Notes under the pieces: generated by a model
The model's database searches: none
Told to the model about the DNA's origin: nothing
Seen by the model: only the letters and a program-made list of their open reading frames with translations
Translations under genes and position numbers: made by a program
Assembly (NCBI GenBank): GCA_963580245.1
Contig: CAUZJO010000073.1
Span: 1 to 23,219, forward strand
DNA: 23,219 bases
Direction of reading: 5' to 3'
Origin: CAUZJO01 sp963580245
GTDB lineage: Bacteria > Sumerlaeota > Sumerlaeia > MVZB01
In this document: in pieces, positions 1-8,414 of the stretch
Position numbering within the stretch: the stretch's first letter is position 1
Layout: each line of letters starts with the position of its first letter

Positions 1-512
1 CGCCGCCACGCTGACCTTGGCGCCGAACTCGTAACGTTTGTGCGCCTTGCCTTTGGCGATGCACGCCACGCGCGGCTCATGCACGCTGTAAATCTTCTGC
101 TTGTCGCGGCGCTCTTGGCCGTGAATGTTTTTGGCGCTTTCCATTAGATTTGAGAGCTTCCCGTCGGGTCGCGGGAACTTGCGATCGATGTCGCGGATCA
201 CGCGCCCCAGGATCGTCCTCAGTTTCTTGCGGCAGCGCCCGGCTCGCTTGGGCTGGCCGCGTGCATGTAACGGTTGACCTGCAGCAGCAGGCGTTTGCCG
301 ACGCGCCGGTAGTTTTGGCGCAACTTGATGCCGCGTCGCTCGGCCGCTTTGACCAGCCGCGCGCGCGCACGATTGTACAGCCGCGCGTCGGTCGGGAAAC
401 GCACGTGCTTTTCCTGCACGGTCGTGTCCACGTTGACTCGCGCCAGCTGGCTAGGCTTGATCGCTTTGAGCGCCAAACCCGCCTCAATCGTCTCCTTGAG
501 CATCGCCTCGGC
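1..512 (-). pseudogene. IS5-like transposase fragment, frameshifted, cut at both ends
   Basis: On the minus strand this translates into the middle and C-terminal part of a DDE transposase of the IS5-like type. The conserved run VNVDTTVQEKHVRFPTDARL carries the first catalytic aspartate in its DTT, followed by basic LRQNYRRVGKR and RYMHA blocks. The frame breaks near 256-260. One additional base there would join RYMHA to RQPKRAGRCRKKLRTILGRV, which then stays open to the left edge (EPRVACIAKGKAHKRYEFGA). The N-terminal half of the transposase and the element's terminal inverted repeat are absent on the right: transposase similarity stops near 510 and transketolase coding starts at once. The 3' part runs off the window. 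This is a remnant and not a working element as written. Family assignment is by recognised motifs only. Confidence 0.8.
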
Positions 513-515
513 GCC

Positions 516-1505
516 CGCCAATCCTCGGGGGAGGTCCTCAACGTCATCGCCCGCAACATGCCCTGGCTGATGGGCGGGTCCGCGGACCTGGCGCCGTCGA
601 CCAAGACCCGCCTGACGTTCGAGGGCGCGGGGGATTTCACCGCCGAGGATTACTCGGGCCGCAACCTGCACTTCGGCGTCCGGGAACACGCGATGGGGTC
701 CATCCTGAACGGGATGGGGCTGATCAAGGTGCGGCCCTACGGGTCGGGTTTCCTGATTTTCAGCGATTACGCGCGTGGGGCCATGCGGCTCAGCGCCCTG
801 ATGGAAATCCCGGTCATCCATGTGTTCACGCACGACTCGATCGACGTGGGCGAGGACGGTCCGACCCACCAGCCGATCGAGCAATTGGCCTCGCTGCGCG
901 CGATTCCGGGCCTGATCGTGCTGCGCCCGGCCGACGCCAACGAGGTCGTCGAGGCATGGAAGGTGATCATGGAGCTGCATCACGAGCCGGTTGCCCTGAT
1001 CCCGAGCCGTCAGGTGCTGCCCACCCTGGACCGGACCCAATACGCGCCGGCATCGGGCCTGGCCCGAGGGGCTTACGTGCTGGCGGACGCGTCCGACGGG
1101 AAACCGGACGTTCTGTTGCTCTCCACCGGCAGCGAGGTCGAGCTTTGCGTGGAAGCCCACGAGCAACTGACCGCCGAAGGGGTCAAGGCCCGGGTGGTCA
1201 GCATGCCCTCGTGGGAACTGTTCGACGACCAGGACCAGGCGTATCGCGACAGCGTGATCCCGCCGGGCGTCGTCGCCCGCGTCTCGGTCGAGAAGGCATC
1301 GACGTTCGGCTGGGCGAAGTACGCCGGCGCGACCGGCTGCACGATCGGCATGCGCTCGTTTGGGGCCTCGGCGCCGCTAAAGGACTTGCAGAAGCGGTTC
1401 GGTTTCACCGCCGAGCGCATCGTCGAGGCCGCGAAAGAACAAATGGCCCTGGCCGCCCCGCGCCAGGCCGCCCAGACGATTCTATCCGCCACGGAGCCGA
1501 CCTAG
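516..1505 (+). CDS. tkt: Transketolase, C-terminal part (5' truncated)
   Basis: Transketolase is the thiamine-diphosphate enzyme that moves two-carbon units between sugar phosphates in the non-oxidative pentose phosphate pathway. About 330 of the usual 650-680 residues are present. They cover the pyrimidine-binding domain (SSGEVLNVIAR, GGSADLAPSTKT, then FGVREHAMGSILNGMG with the catalytic glutamate in REHAMG, and DSIDVGEDGPTHQPIEQL) and the C-terminal domain (STGSEVELCVEA, then SVEKASTFGWAKYAG). The N-terminal domain that binds the cofactor diphosphate is missing, because the coding sequence butts directly against a transposase fragment near 510-520. The open frame extends upstream to 150, but residues before about 516 are antisense to the transposase and are not transketolase. 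It is probably inactive, unless the junction is an assembly chimera. It lies 105 bases before glgP. Confidence 0.93.
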   Translation, partial: RQSSGEVLNVIARNMPWLMGGSADLAPSTKTRLTFEGAGDFTAEDYSGRNLHFGVREHAMGSILNGMGLIKVRPYGSGFLIFSDYARGAMRLSALMEIPVIHVFTHDSIDVGEDGPTHQPIEQLASLRAIPGLIVLRPADANEVVEAWKVIMELHHEPVALIPSRQVLPTLDRTQYAPASGLARGAYVLADASDGKPDVLLLSTGSEVELCVEAHEQLTAEGVKARVVSMPSWELFDDQDQAYRDSVIPPGVVARVSVEKASTFGWAKYAGATGCTIGMRSFGASAPLKDLQKRFGFTAERIVEAAKEQMALAAPRQAAQTILSATEPT

Positions 1506-1610
1506 ACGGCAATCTGGTGGCCGTTACGGATGAGACCCGAGATCAATATCCTAGAGTGATAAACGCGGGCCGTAGGTCCGTTCGAAAACACTTTCAAAGG
1601 GGAGAGGAAG

Positions 1611-4155
1611 ATGCCAACCCGTACCACCTCCAACTCCACCGAGCGGCCGCTCGAGAGCGTTCGCACCGGTCTCAGCGAGAGGAAGCCCTCAAGCTGGCCT
1701 TCCACAATAATCTACGCTGCATTCAGGGCAAGTTTCTCGCGATCGCCACGTCTCATGACATGTATGCCGCGCTCGCATACACCGTTCGCGACCACCTGAT
1801 GCACCGTTGGATCAATTCGGCCAAGACCTACCTGGAGAAGGACTCCAAACTCGTCTGCTACCTCTCGGCGGAGTACTTGACCGGGCCCCATTTGGGCAAC
1901 AGCCTGATCAACCTTGGGATCGCCCGCCAGGTGCGATACGCCCTGGAGGAACTGGGCCTGGACGACCTGTTGGAACAGGAGGAAGAGCCGGGCCTCGGCA
2001 ACGGCGGTCTGGGCCGCCTGGCCGCCTGTTACATGGATTCCCTGGCCACCCTGCAAATCCCGGCCATCGGTTACGGGATCCGCTACGAGTTCGGCATCTT
2101 CGACCAGGAAATCCACGATGGCTGGCAGGTCGAGCGCGCCGACAAGGGCTTCGATTCGGTAATCCGTGGGAAATCGCGCGCCCCGAGGTCTCTTTCGACG
2201 TCAAACTGGGCGGACGGACCGAGATGGTTCAGGACGAGCAAGGGTGCCAGCGCGTCCAATGGATCCCCGAACGCGTCGTTCGCGGCACGCCTTATGACAC
2301 GCCGATTCCGGGCTACCAGGTCAATAACATCAGCACGCTGCGCCTGTGGAAGGCCGAGGCATGCGAATCGTTCGATTTTCAGGCCTTCAACCGAGGCGAC
2401 TATTACGGCGCGGTCCATGAGAAAGTCGATTCGGAGAACTTGACCAAGGTCCTGTATCCGAATGACGAGCAGGTCCAGGGCAAGCGACTGCGGCTGGAGC
2501 AGCAATACTTTTTCGTTTCCTGCTCGCTGCAAGACATGATCCGCATCCATCTGCTGCGCGGCGCGGAGCTGTCCGAATTCCACCACAAGTTCGCCGCCCA
2601 ACTTAACGACACGCATCCATCGATCGCGATCCCCGAGCTGATGCGACTGCTCATCGATGAACATGGGATGGGATGGGACCAGGCCTGGGACATCACGCGC
2701 AACACCTTCGGCTACACCAATCACACCCTGCTGCCAGAGGCGCTCGAAAAATGGCCCGTGAGCTTGCTTGGCCGCTTGTTGCCGAGGCATCTGGAGATCA
2801 TCTACGAAATCAATCGCCGCTTCCTCGAGGAAGCGCGCTTGCAGAACCCCGAAGACGATGGGGCCCTCCCGCGCCTGTCGCTGATCGATGACAGCGGCGA
2901 AAAGCAAGTCCGGATGGCGCACCTGGCTTGCGTGGGCAGCCGCGCGGTCAACGGCGTGGCCGAACTTCATACGCGGCTGCTCAAGGAGAGCGTGATGCGC
3001 GACTTCCACGATCTGACCCCCGAGAAGTTCAGCAACAAGACCAACGGCGTGACGCCGCGGCGCTGGATGCTGCTGAGCAACCCCGGCCTGGCCAACCTGA
3101 TCAGCCGCTCGATCGGCGAGGATTGGATACGGCACCTGGACGACCTCCGCCAGCTTGAAGCCTTCGTCGAGAAGCCCGATTTTCGCGAGCACTGGTGGCA
3201 CATCAAGATCGAGAACAAGAAGGTCCTGGCGAACTACATTCGGCGGCGCAACGGCTTCGAGGTCAACCCGGAGTCGCTGTTCGACGTCCAGGTCAAGCGG
3301 CTGCACGAATACAAACGCCAGCACCTGAACGTCCTGCACTTGATCCATCTCTATAACCAGATCAAGCGCGACCCGGGCGTCGAAATAACGTCGCGCACGT
3401 TTATCTTCGGTGGCAAGGCCGCCCCCGGCTATACCATGGCCAAGTTGATCATAAAGCTGATCAATTCGGTCGCCGACGTGGTGAACAACGATCCGGACGT
3501 CGCGGGTCGACTCAGGGTCTTCTTCATCCCGAACTTCTGCGTTAGGAACAGCCAGCACATCTACCCCGCCGCCGACCTCTCCGAGCAGATCTCGACGGCA
3601 GGGATGGAAGCGTCGGGAACGGGCAACATGAAATTCGCCATGAATGGCGCGTTGACGATCGGGACGCTGGATGGGGCCAACATCGAGCTGCGCGAGGAGG
3701 TCGGCGCGGAGAACTTCTTCCTGTTCGGCCTGACGGCCGAGCAGGTCCATGAACTCAAGCGCCAAGGCTACAACCCGAGATCGCTCCACGATGAGAACGA
3801 GGGCTTGCGGGAGGTGATCGACATGATCAGTTCGGGGACCTTCTCCAATGGTGATCGGGAGTTGTTCAAACCACTCGTCGACTCGCTGCTCGGCCGCGAC
3901 GAGTATATGGTCCTCGCCGACTATCAGGCCTACATCGACTGCCAGGAGGAAGTGGGACGCGCCTATCGCAACCAGGACCACTGGACGCGCATGTCGATAC
4001 TCAATGTGGCTCGGATGGGCAAGTTCTCCTCGGACCGTGCGGTGCGCGAGTATAGCCGTGATATCTGGAAGGTCGGCTCGGTTCCCGTGGAATTGGAAGA
4101 CAACCCCCTGCAGTGGCTCGACGTGAGGACCGAGCCGCAGCGAGTGACGCATTGA
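1611..4155 (+). CDS. glgP: Glycogen/alpha-glucan phosphorylase with two frameshifts
   Basis: Phosphorolyses alpha-1,4-glucans to glucose 1-phosphate using pyridoxal phosphate. The start ATG at 1611 follows a GGGGAGAGG ribosome site and gives MPTRTTSNSTERPLESV. The family sequence then continues in another frame from about 1679 (EEALKLAFHNNLRCIQGKF, SAEYLTGPHLGNSL, GLGNGGLGRLAACYMDSLA, GIRYEFGIFDQEI). It shifts again at 2146-2147, where inserting one base restores DKWLRFGNPWEIARPE. The third segment runs intact to the TGA at 4153 and includes QLNDTHPSIAIPELMRLL, GGKAAPGYTMAKLI and the PLP-binding lysine in EASGTGNMKFAMNGALTIG. Both breaks look like single-base losses; repaired, the protein would be about 848 residues, normal for the family. 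The enzyme identity is certain. Whether the gene is intact in the organism depends on whether the indels are sequencing errors. Confidence 0.95.
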
Positions 4156-4199
4156 GACTGATCGGACGTTGGGTTCGCCCATGACTCACGGCGCGGCGG

Positions 4200-4425
4200 A
4201 TGGCCGGTAGGTTCTCTGTCTCAATAGCGGCTCGTCGTCCCTCAAATTTTAGTTTTACCAGTGTGAAGTCGTTGCCGAGCGGCTTATCGTCAGAGGCGCG
4301 GCCGAACGTATCGGCCTTGATGGCGGGCAACCGTGGGTTCGCGGCGGTCCGTACCACACGGCGCCCGAGAGCTTGTCGACGAGCAACTCGTGGCCAAGCT
4401 CAGGCGGCTCGTCCTACTTTGCGGA
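4200..4425 (+). pseudogene. ackA: Relic of acetate kinase 5' region
   Basis: The stretch between glgP and pgl is not empty. From 4211 it translates as VLCLNSGSSSLKF, which fits the acetate kinase signature N-x-G-S-S-S-x-K, then a TAG stop at 4250-4252, then FYQCEVVAERLI and AAERIGLDGGQPWVRGG in the same frame, as expected for the first 50 or so residues of the enzyme. An ATG at 4200 would connect if one base were restored around 4209-4211 (MAGR-VLCLN). From about 4351, in yet another frame, HGARELVDEQLVAKLRRLVL resembles the later VVHGG region of acetate kinase, suggesting an internal deletion; this second match is less certain. The gene is dead as written. Acetate kinase would have made ATP and acetate from acetyl phosphate, possibly together with a phosphoketolase. 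Confidence 0.7.
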
Positions 4426-4432
4426 GAAGAAG

Positions 4433-5200
4433 ATGGCAGATCGGCAAGATGAGATTCGAATTGTTGAGGGCGAAGCTGAATTGAGCCTGCAGGCCGCCGA
4501 AATGTTCGCCCAGCGCGCAACGGAAGCGATGAACCGGCGGGGACGGTTTACGGTCGCCCTCTCGGGCGGGTCCACGCCGAGGGCGATTCATCGGCGACTG
4601 ACCGAGGCGCCTTTCCGCAACCGGATCGATTGGGACAAGGTTGAGTTTTTGTGGGGTGACGAGCGGGCCGTGGCGCCCGACCATGAAGATTCGAACTATC
4701 GCATGGCTCGCGAGACGCTATTGGACCGCGTGCCTACCCCGCCCAAGCGCATCCACCGCATGCCCGCCGAGCGTGAGGACCTGGACGCGGCCGCCCGTGA
4801 GTATCAGGCCGAGATCGCGTCGGCCTGTGGCGTCGCGGCCGACGGCGACCCGCCCGCGATCGATCTTGTCCTTCTCGGCATGGGTCCGGACGGACATACG
4901 GCCTCCCTTTTTCCCCATACCGAAGTGCTGCAACCGACCGGGCGGTGGGTGGTGGGCAACTACGTCCCGAAGCTGAACACCCATCGCATGACGATGACGC
5001 CGACGCTGATTAATCGGGCCGCGTGCGTCGTCTTCGTGGTCAATGGCGAGGATAAGGCCGCGCCGCTCGCCGAGGTGCTCGAAGGCCCCCCCGACGCCGA
5101 ACGACTCCCAAGCCAGTTGATTCGCCCCTCGCCGGGAGAGTTGATCTGGCTCGTCGACCGTCACGCGGCGGCTAAACTCAATCAGCGCGCGATCGGATAG
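4433..5200 (+). CDS. pgl: 6-phosphogluconolactonase
   Basis: Hydrolyses 6-phosphogluconolactone to 6-phosphogluconate in the oxidative pentose phosphate pathway; cytosolic, 255 residues, normal for the Pgl/DevB family. Seen in order: VALSGGSTPRAIHRRL (residues 41-56, sugar-phosphate binding), EFLWGDERAV (71-80), the diagnostic LLGMGPDGHTASLFPH (147-162), and VVNGEDKA near 202-209. I chose the ATG at 4433 because GGAGAAGAAG precedes it directly and the family N-terminus begins close to IRIVEGEAEL. The frame is open further upstream to an ATG at 4373, but those codons belong to the acetate kinase relic. The gene is last in the plus-strand carbon cluster and converges on tal, with only 66 bases between their stop codons and no obvious terminator. 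Confidence 0.93.
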   Translation: MADRQDEIRIVEGEAELSLQAAEMFAQRATEAMNRRGRFTVALSGGSTPRAIHRRLTEAPFRNRIDWDKVEFLWGDERAVAPDHEDSNYRMARETLLDRVPTPPKRIHRMPAEREDLDAAAREYQAEIASACGVAADGDPPAIDLVLLGMGPDGHTASLFPHTEVLQPTGRWVVGNYVPKLNTHRMTMTPTLINRAACVVFVVNGEDKAAPLAEVLEGPPDAERLPSQLIRPSPGELIWLVDRHAAAKLNQRAIG

Positions 5201-5266
5201 CGAATCCCGCGACGGCGCGGAAGACATCACGCGCCAACTCGGCGCAGCGAGCGATACTGGCGAAAC

Positions 5267-6241
5267 TCAGATCCCTACCGTCTCGGGCACTGACTGGGCG
5301 ACGTGGTCGATCAGCTTGAGCAGGTCGGCGCTGAAGAGGCGGATGCCTTCGGCGAGCTTTTCGGTGGCCATCGCGTCTTCGTTGAGCATCCAGCGGAACG
5401 TTTTTTCGTCCGCGTGGACTTTTTCGATCTCTTGCGCGGCGGCCGCATCGGGGTCGAGTTTACGCGTTAGCTCGCCGTCGGTGTTTTGCAGCTCTTCGAG
5501 CAGCGCGGGTGAGATCGTCAGCAGGTCGCAGCCGGCCAGCTCGGTGATCTCGCCGATGTTGCGGAAGCTGGCGCCCATCACCTCGGTCTTGTAGCCGTAC
5601 TTTTTGAAATAGTGGTAGATCTGACTCACCGAATGGACGCCGGGGTCATCGGCCGGGGCGATAGAATCGACCCCGCGCGCTTTCTTGTGCCAGTCGTGAA
5701 TCCGCCCGACGAACGGCGAGATCAACGTCACCCCCGCCTCGGCGCAGGCGACCGCCTGACCGAACCCGAACAGGAGCGTCAGGTTGCAATGGATGCCTGA
5801 TTTCTCGAGCTGCTCGGCGGCGCGGATGCCTTCCCACGTCGAGGCCATCTTGATCAGGACGCGTTCGCGTTCCACCCCGGCGTCCTGGTAAAGCTGGATC
5901 AACCGGTTCGCCCGCCGGATGGTCGTTTCGGTATCGAACGACAAACGCGCATCGACTTCGGTCGAGACGCGGCCGGGGACGATCTTCAAAATATCCGCGC
6001 CGAAGTTCACGAACAGCTTGTCCAGGCACGCGGTCACTTGGTCCTCGCGCCCGGTCGCGCTGGACTTGCCGAAGGCGATGGCTTCATCGATCAGTTCCCG
6101 GTATTGCGGCATCTGTGCCGCCTTGTAGATCAGCGATGGATTGGTCGTCGCGTCGCGCGGCGTGTATTGGCCGATCGCCTCGATATCGCCCGTATCGGCG
6201 ACCACCACGGTCATCGCTCGCAGTTGTTCCAGTAGATTCAT
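5267..6241 (-). CDS. tal: Transaldolase
   Basis: Transfers dihydroxyacetone units between sugar phosphates in the non-oxidative pentose phosphate pathway through a lysine Schiff base. It has 324 residues, matching the classical TalB-type length. Motifs: VVADTGDIEAI near the N-terminus with the catalytic Asp16, RDATTNPSLIYKAA (29-42), GRVSTEVDARLSFD with Glu95, and VLIKMASTWEGIRAAE containing the Schiff-base Lys131. LTLLFGFGQAVACAEAGVTL and SPFVGRIHDW follow. The ATG at 6241 is preceded by GGAG at good spacing. It is the downstream gene of a two-gene minus-strand operon with the aldolase (54-base gap), and the two enzymes share fructose 6-phosphate and glyceraldehyde 3-phosphate metabolism. 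Confidence 0.96.
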   Translation of the reverse strand: MNLLEQLRAMTVVVADTGDIEAIGQYTPRDATTNPSLIYKAAQMPQYRELIDEAIAFGKSSATGREDQVTACLDKLFVNFGADILKIVPGRVSTEVDARLSFDTETTIRRANRLIQLYQDAGVERERVLIKMASTWEGIRAAEQLEKSGIHCNLTLLFGFGQAVACAEAGVTLISPFVGRIHDWHKKARGVDSIAPADDPGVHSVSQIYHYFKKYGYKTEVMGASFRNIGEITELAGCDLLTISPALLEELQNTDGELTRKLDPDAAAAQEIEKVHADEKTFRWMLNEDAMATEKLAEGIRLFSADLLKLIDHVAQSVPETVGI

Positions 6242-6295
6242 GTCCCACTCCTATGGCTATGAGATTGCCCGGCCGCCGGATCAGACGCCAAGCGG

Positions 6296-7369
<1,074 letters not shown>

Positions 7370-7724
7370 GTCCGTGCCTCCGGTTTGTTATGCTCGTCTT
7401 TTAATCCATGACGAGCTGGGAACATGCTCAATCCGTGTTGTTAAGTAAAGACCTCAGCGTGAGTAAATCCATACCTCCGCACCCTTGTATGATTACCCTT
7501 ATTCGCCGTCACAGTCAAGCTCGACTGAAGGAACCCTCCACCTCGACTTGAACGAGATTCCGTGTTGATATTGGCCGCCCGTTGTTGTACTTAATTTGCT
7601 GGCCGCTCGCTCGACGACACGGGTAATCATCGGTCGAAGCAAACGTTCGTATAGACAGAATGGTCTTATTGAACACGAGCGCACGATTTAATGTGCCCAG
7701 TTCAATCGCCATCCGAAAGCCGCC
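7370..7724. other. Intergenic region between divergent fbaB and Rieske genes
   Basis: This 355-base, comparatively AT-rich stretch must hold the promoters of both divergent operons. I see no match good enough to name a promoter. The only clear structure is a perfect 7-bp inverted repeat, GCTCGTC at 7392-7398 and GACGAGC at 7410-7416 with an 11-base loop. It lies about 10 bases upstream of the GGAGG of fbaB, so it would sit in the fbaB leader. Open frames on the minus strand here overlap the Rieske gene and resemble nothing. Confidence 0.5.
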
Positions 7725-8303
7725 ATGGAGAATGATCCACAGGGCGCCGGCCCCGACGAGGGCCTGACCCAAGAAGATTCGCGTCGCGGGTTCTTGGTGA
7801 AGGCGACGTTGGCCCTTCAGGCCGTCATGGGCATGATCGTGGCCGTCCCGGTCGTGGGTGCCTTCATTTTCCCGCTGTGGGGCAAGACCACGCGCAAGCC
7901 GCGAGGCTTCCTCTCGCTGGGCGACGCCGGGCGCTTCAAAGTCGGCCAGCCCCAAAAAGTCACGCTTTCGGGCGACGCGCGCGACGCCTGGGCCGACAGC
8001 CGCGGCGTCAGCGTCGGGGCGGTCTGGGTCGTGCGCCGCGGGCCGCGGGAGTTTGACGTCTACTCGACGACCTGTCCCCACCTCGGTTGCGCCATCAACT
8101 GGCAGGCGCACGGCGAGCAGTTTCTCTGCCCCTGTCACGGGAGCCACTTCAACCTGGAGGGCCAACGATACGACATCGAGGGCCACTCCAACCCCTCGCC
8201 CAGGGACATGGACCCGCTCGAATCCAAAGTTGATGGCGACCGACTCCTTGTCCGTTACCAGCGATTCAAGTTTGGAACCACGCAACGGGTCGCCCTAAGT
8301 TGA
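7725..8303 (+). CDS. Rieske iron-sulfur protein of a quinol:cytochrome c reductase
   Basis: The [2Fe-2S] subunit that takes the first electron from quinol in cytochrome bc complexes. It has 192 residues. Near the N-terminus, DSRRGFLVKATLA (about residues 18-30) resembles a Tat signal and runs into one hydrophobic segment (about 29-51) that would anchor the protein with the cluster domain outside. Cluster motifs are CPHLGC (Cys117, His119, Cys122) and CPCHGSHF (Cys135, Cys137, His138). These give two Cys and two His ligands plus the disulfide pair Cys122/Cys137, which is typical of high-potential bc-type Rieske proteins. The canonical CTHLGC has Pro in place of Thr here. The next gene is its cytochrome b/c partner, 111 bases downstream. 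The ribosome site is weak. Confidence 0.93.
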   Translation: MENDPQGAGPDEGLTQEDSRRGFLVKATLALQAVMGMIVAVPVVGAFIFPLWGKTTRKPRGFLSLGDAGRFKVGQPQKVTLSGDARDAWADSRGVSVGAVWVVRRGPREFDVYSTTCPHLGCAINWQAHGEQFLCPCHGSHFNLEGQRYDIEGHSNPSPRDMDPLESKVDGDRLLVRYQRFKFGTTQRVALS

Positions 8304-8414
8304 AGTCTCCGTCGAAGTCCCCCCTCATTCTTCCATCGTTCGGCGGCGACGGCGCGGACCGCGCCCGGCGACCGGCCATTGATACGCCGAACCGCCCTCC
8401 GGGAGAGACTGCGC

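Noticed and set aside
150..515. In-frame upstream extension of transketolase
   Set aside because: These codons are the reverse complement of transposase coding and do not match the transketolase N-terminal domain.
219..1166. Long minus-strand frame of 315 codons spanning the transposase and tkt
   Set aside because: Only the part left of about 512 resembles transposase; the rest is antisense to transketolase.
2083..4182. Minus-strand frame of 699 codons opposite glgP
   Set aside because: Shadow frame in GC-rich DNA; the plus strand encodes clear glycogen phosphorylase.
5201..5266. Terminator between pgl and tal
   Set aside because: A 6-bp GGCGCG/CGCGCC repeat is present but has no T-run on either side.
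7515..8285. Minus-strand frame of 256 codons opposite the Rieske gene
   Set aside because: No recognisable motifs, and the plus strand has cluster-binding motifs of a Rieske protein.
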